DNA of 22,657 nt, from the NCBI GenBank assembly GCA_030642885.1, contig DAOWMX010000006.1, positions 1 through 22,657 on the forward strand. The letters run 5' to 3'. Shown here one piece after another: positions 22,649 to 22,657 of this stretch. The notes under the pieces were generated by a model. The model was given only the letters and a program-made list of their open reading frames with translations. It was not told the DNA's origin and ran no database searches. Source of the stretch: Anaerolineales bacterium (GTDB lineage: Bacteria; Chloroflexota; Anaerolineae; Anaerolineales; E44-bin32). How positions within the stretch are numbered: the stretch's first letter is position 1; the number at the start of each line of letters is the position of its first letter. A program made the position numbers and the translations under genes.

Positions 22649-22657
22649 TCGCGTTTA

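Overview
This window looks like a core-genome segment of a bacterium of the Chloroflexota, most likely an Anaerolineae-like lineage, though that placement is inferred from gene content and protein style only. Supporting traits are an elongation factor P with arginine at its tip, a DUF1028 protein fused to a peptidoglycan-binding-like domain, a RecG with a long N-terminal extension, a SepIVA-like coiled-coil protein beside coaD, and a Roadblock/LC7 protein. There are no phage, transposase or CRISPR features. Nearly all genes are housekeeping.

Layout, plus strand unless stated. Positions 1-4133 carry a 5'-truncated DinG-type helicase, efp under a clear sigma-70-like promoter, a cysteine-rich unknown protein, and a HAD phosphatase-DinB fusion. 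Positions 4203-8672 carry a strong promoter, tRNA-Leu(UAG), a hairpin, then tig-clpP-clpX (co-translational folding and ATP-dependent proteolysis) and a DUF1028 gene. Positions 8754-11353 carry a NagD-like HAD phosphatase overlapping rlmN, then rpe with its own promoter. At 11419-11598 on the minus strand lies rpmB, a 59-residue zinc-ribbon L28. Divergent from it run an Asp23/Gls24 gene, fakA (DAK2) and two DegV/FakB genes (11707-15488), followed by recG and coaD (15528-18625) and a SepIVA-like gene ending at a terminator (18726-19320). The rest is on the minus strand: pyrG, a Roadblock gene, about 570 bp of non-coding repeats, and rimM running to the window edge.

The block rpe / rpmB (reversed) / asp23 / fakA / degV / recG / coaD resembles the Firmicutes rpe-rpmB-yloU-yloV-recG neighbourhood. 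FakA plus FakB form fatty acid kinase, which phosphorylates exogenous fatty acids for phospholipid synthesis.

The most unusual observation is that the first of the two FakB-like proteins appears to lack the Thr, Arg and His of the acyl-binding/catalytic set, while keeping the arginine that in Staphylococcus FakB2 is needed to bind FakA. It may be a pseudo-FakB regulator or decoy. Other points of interest are the EF-P tip arginine, possible leaderless starts of rpe and recG, in-frame poly-C tracts in the recG linker, a GC-rich hairpin just upstream of pyrG, and a 312-bp MITE-like element with 33-bp imperfect terminal inverted repeats.
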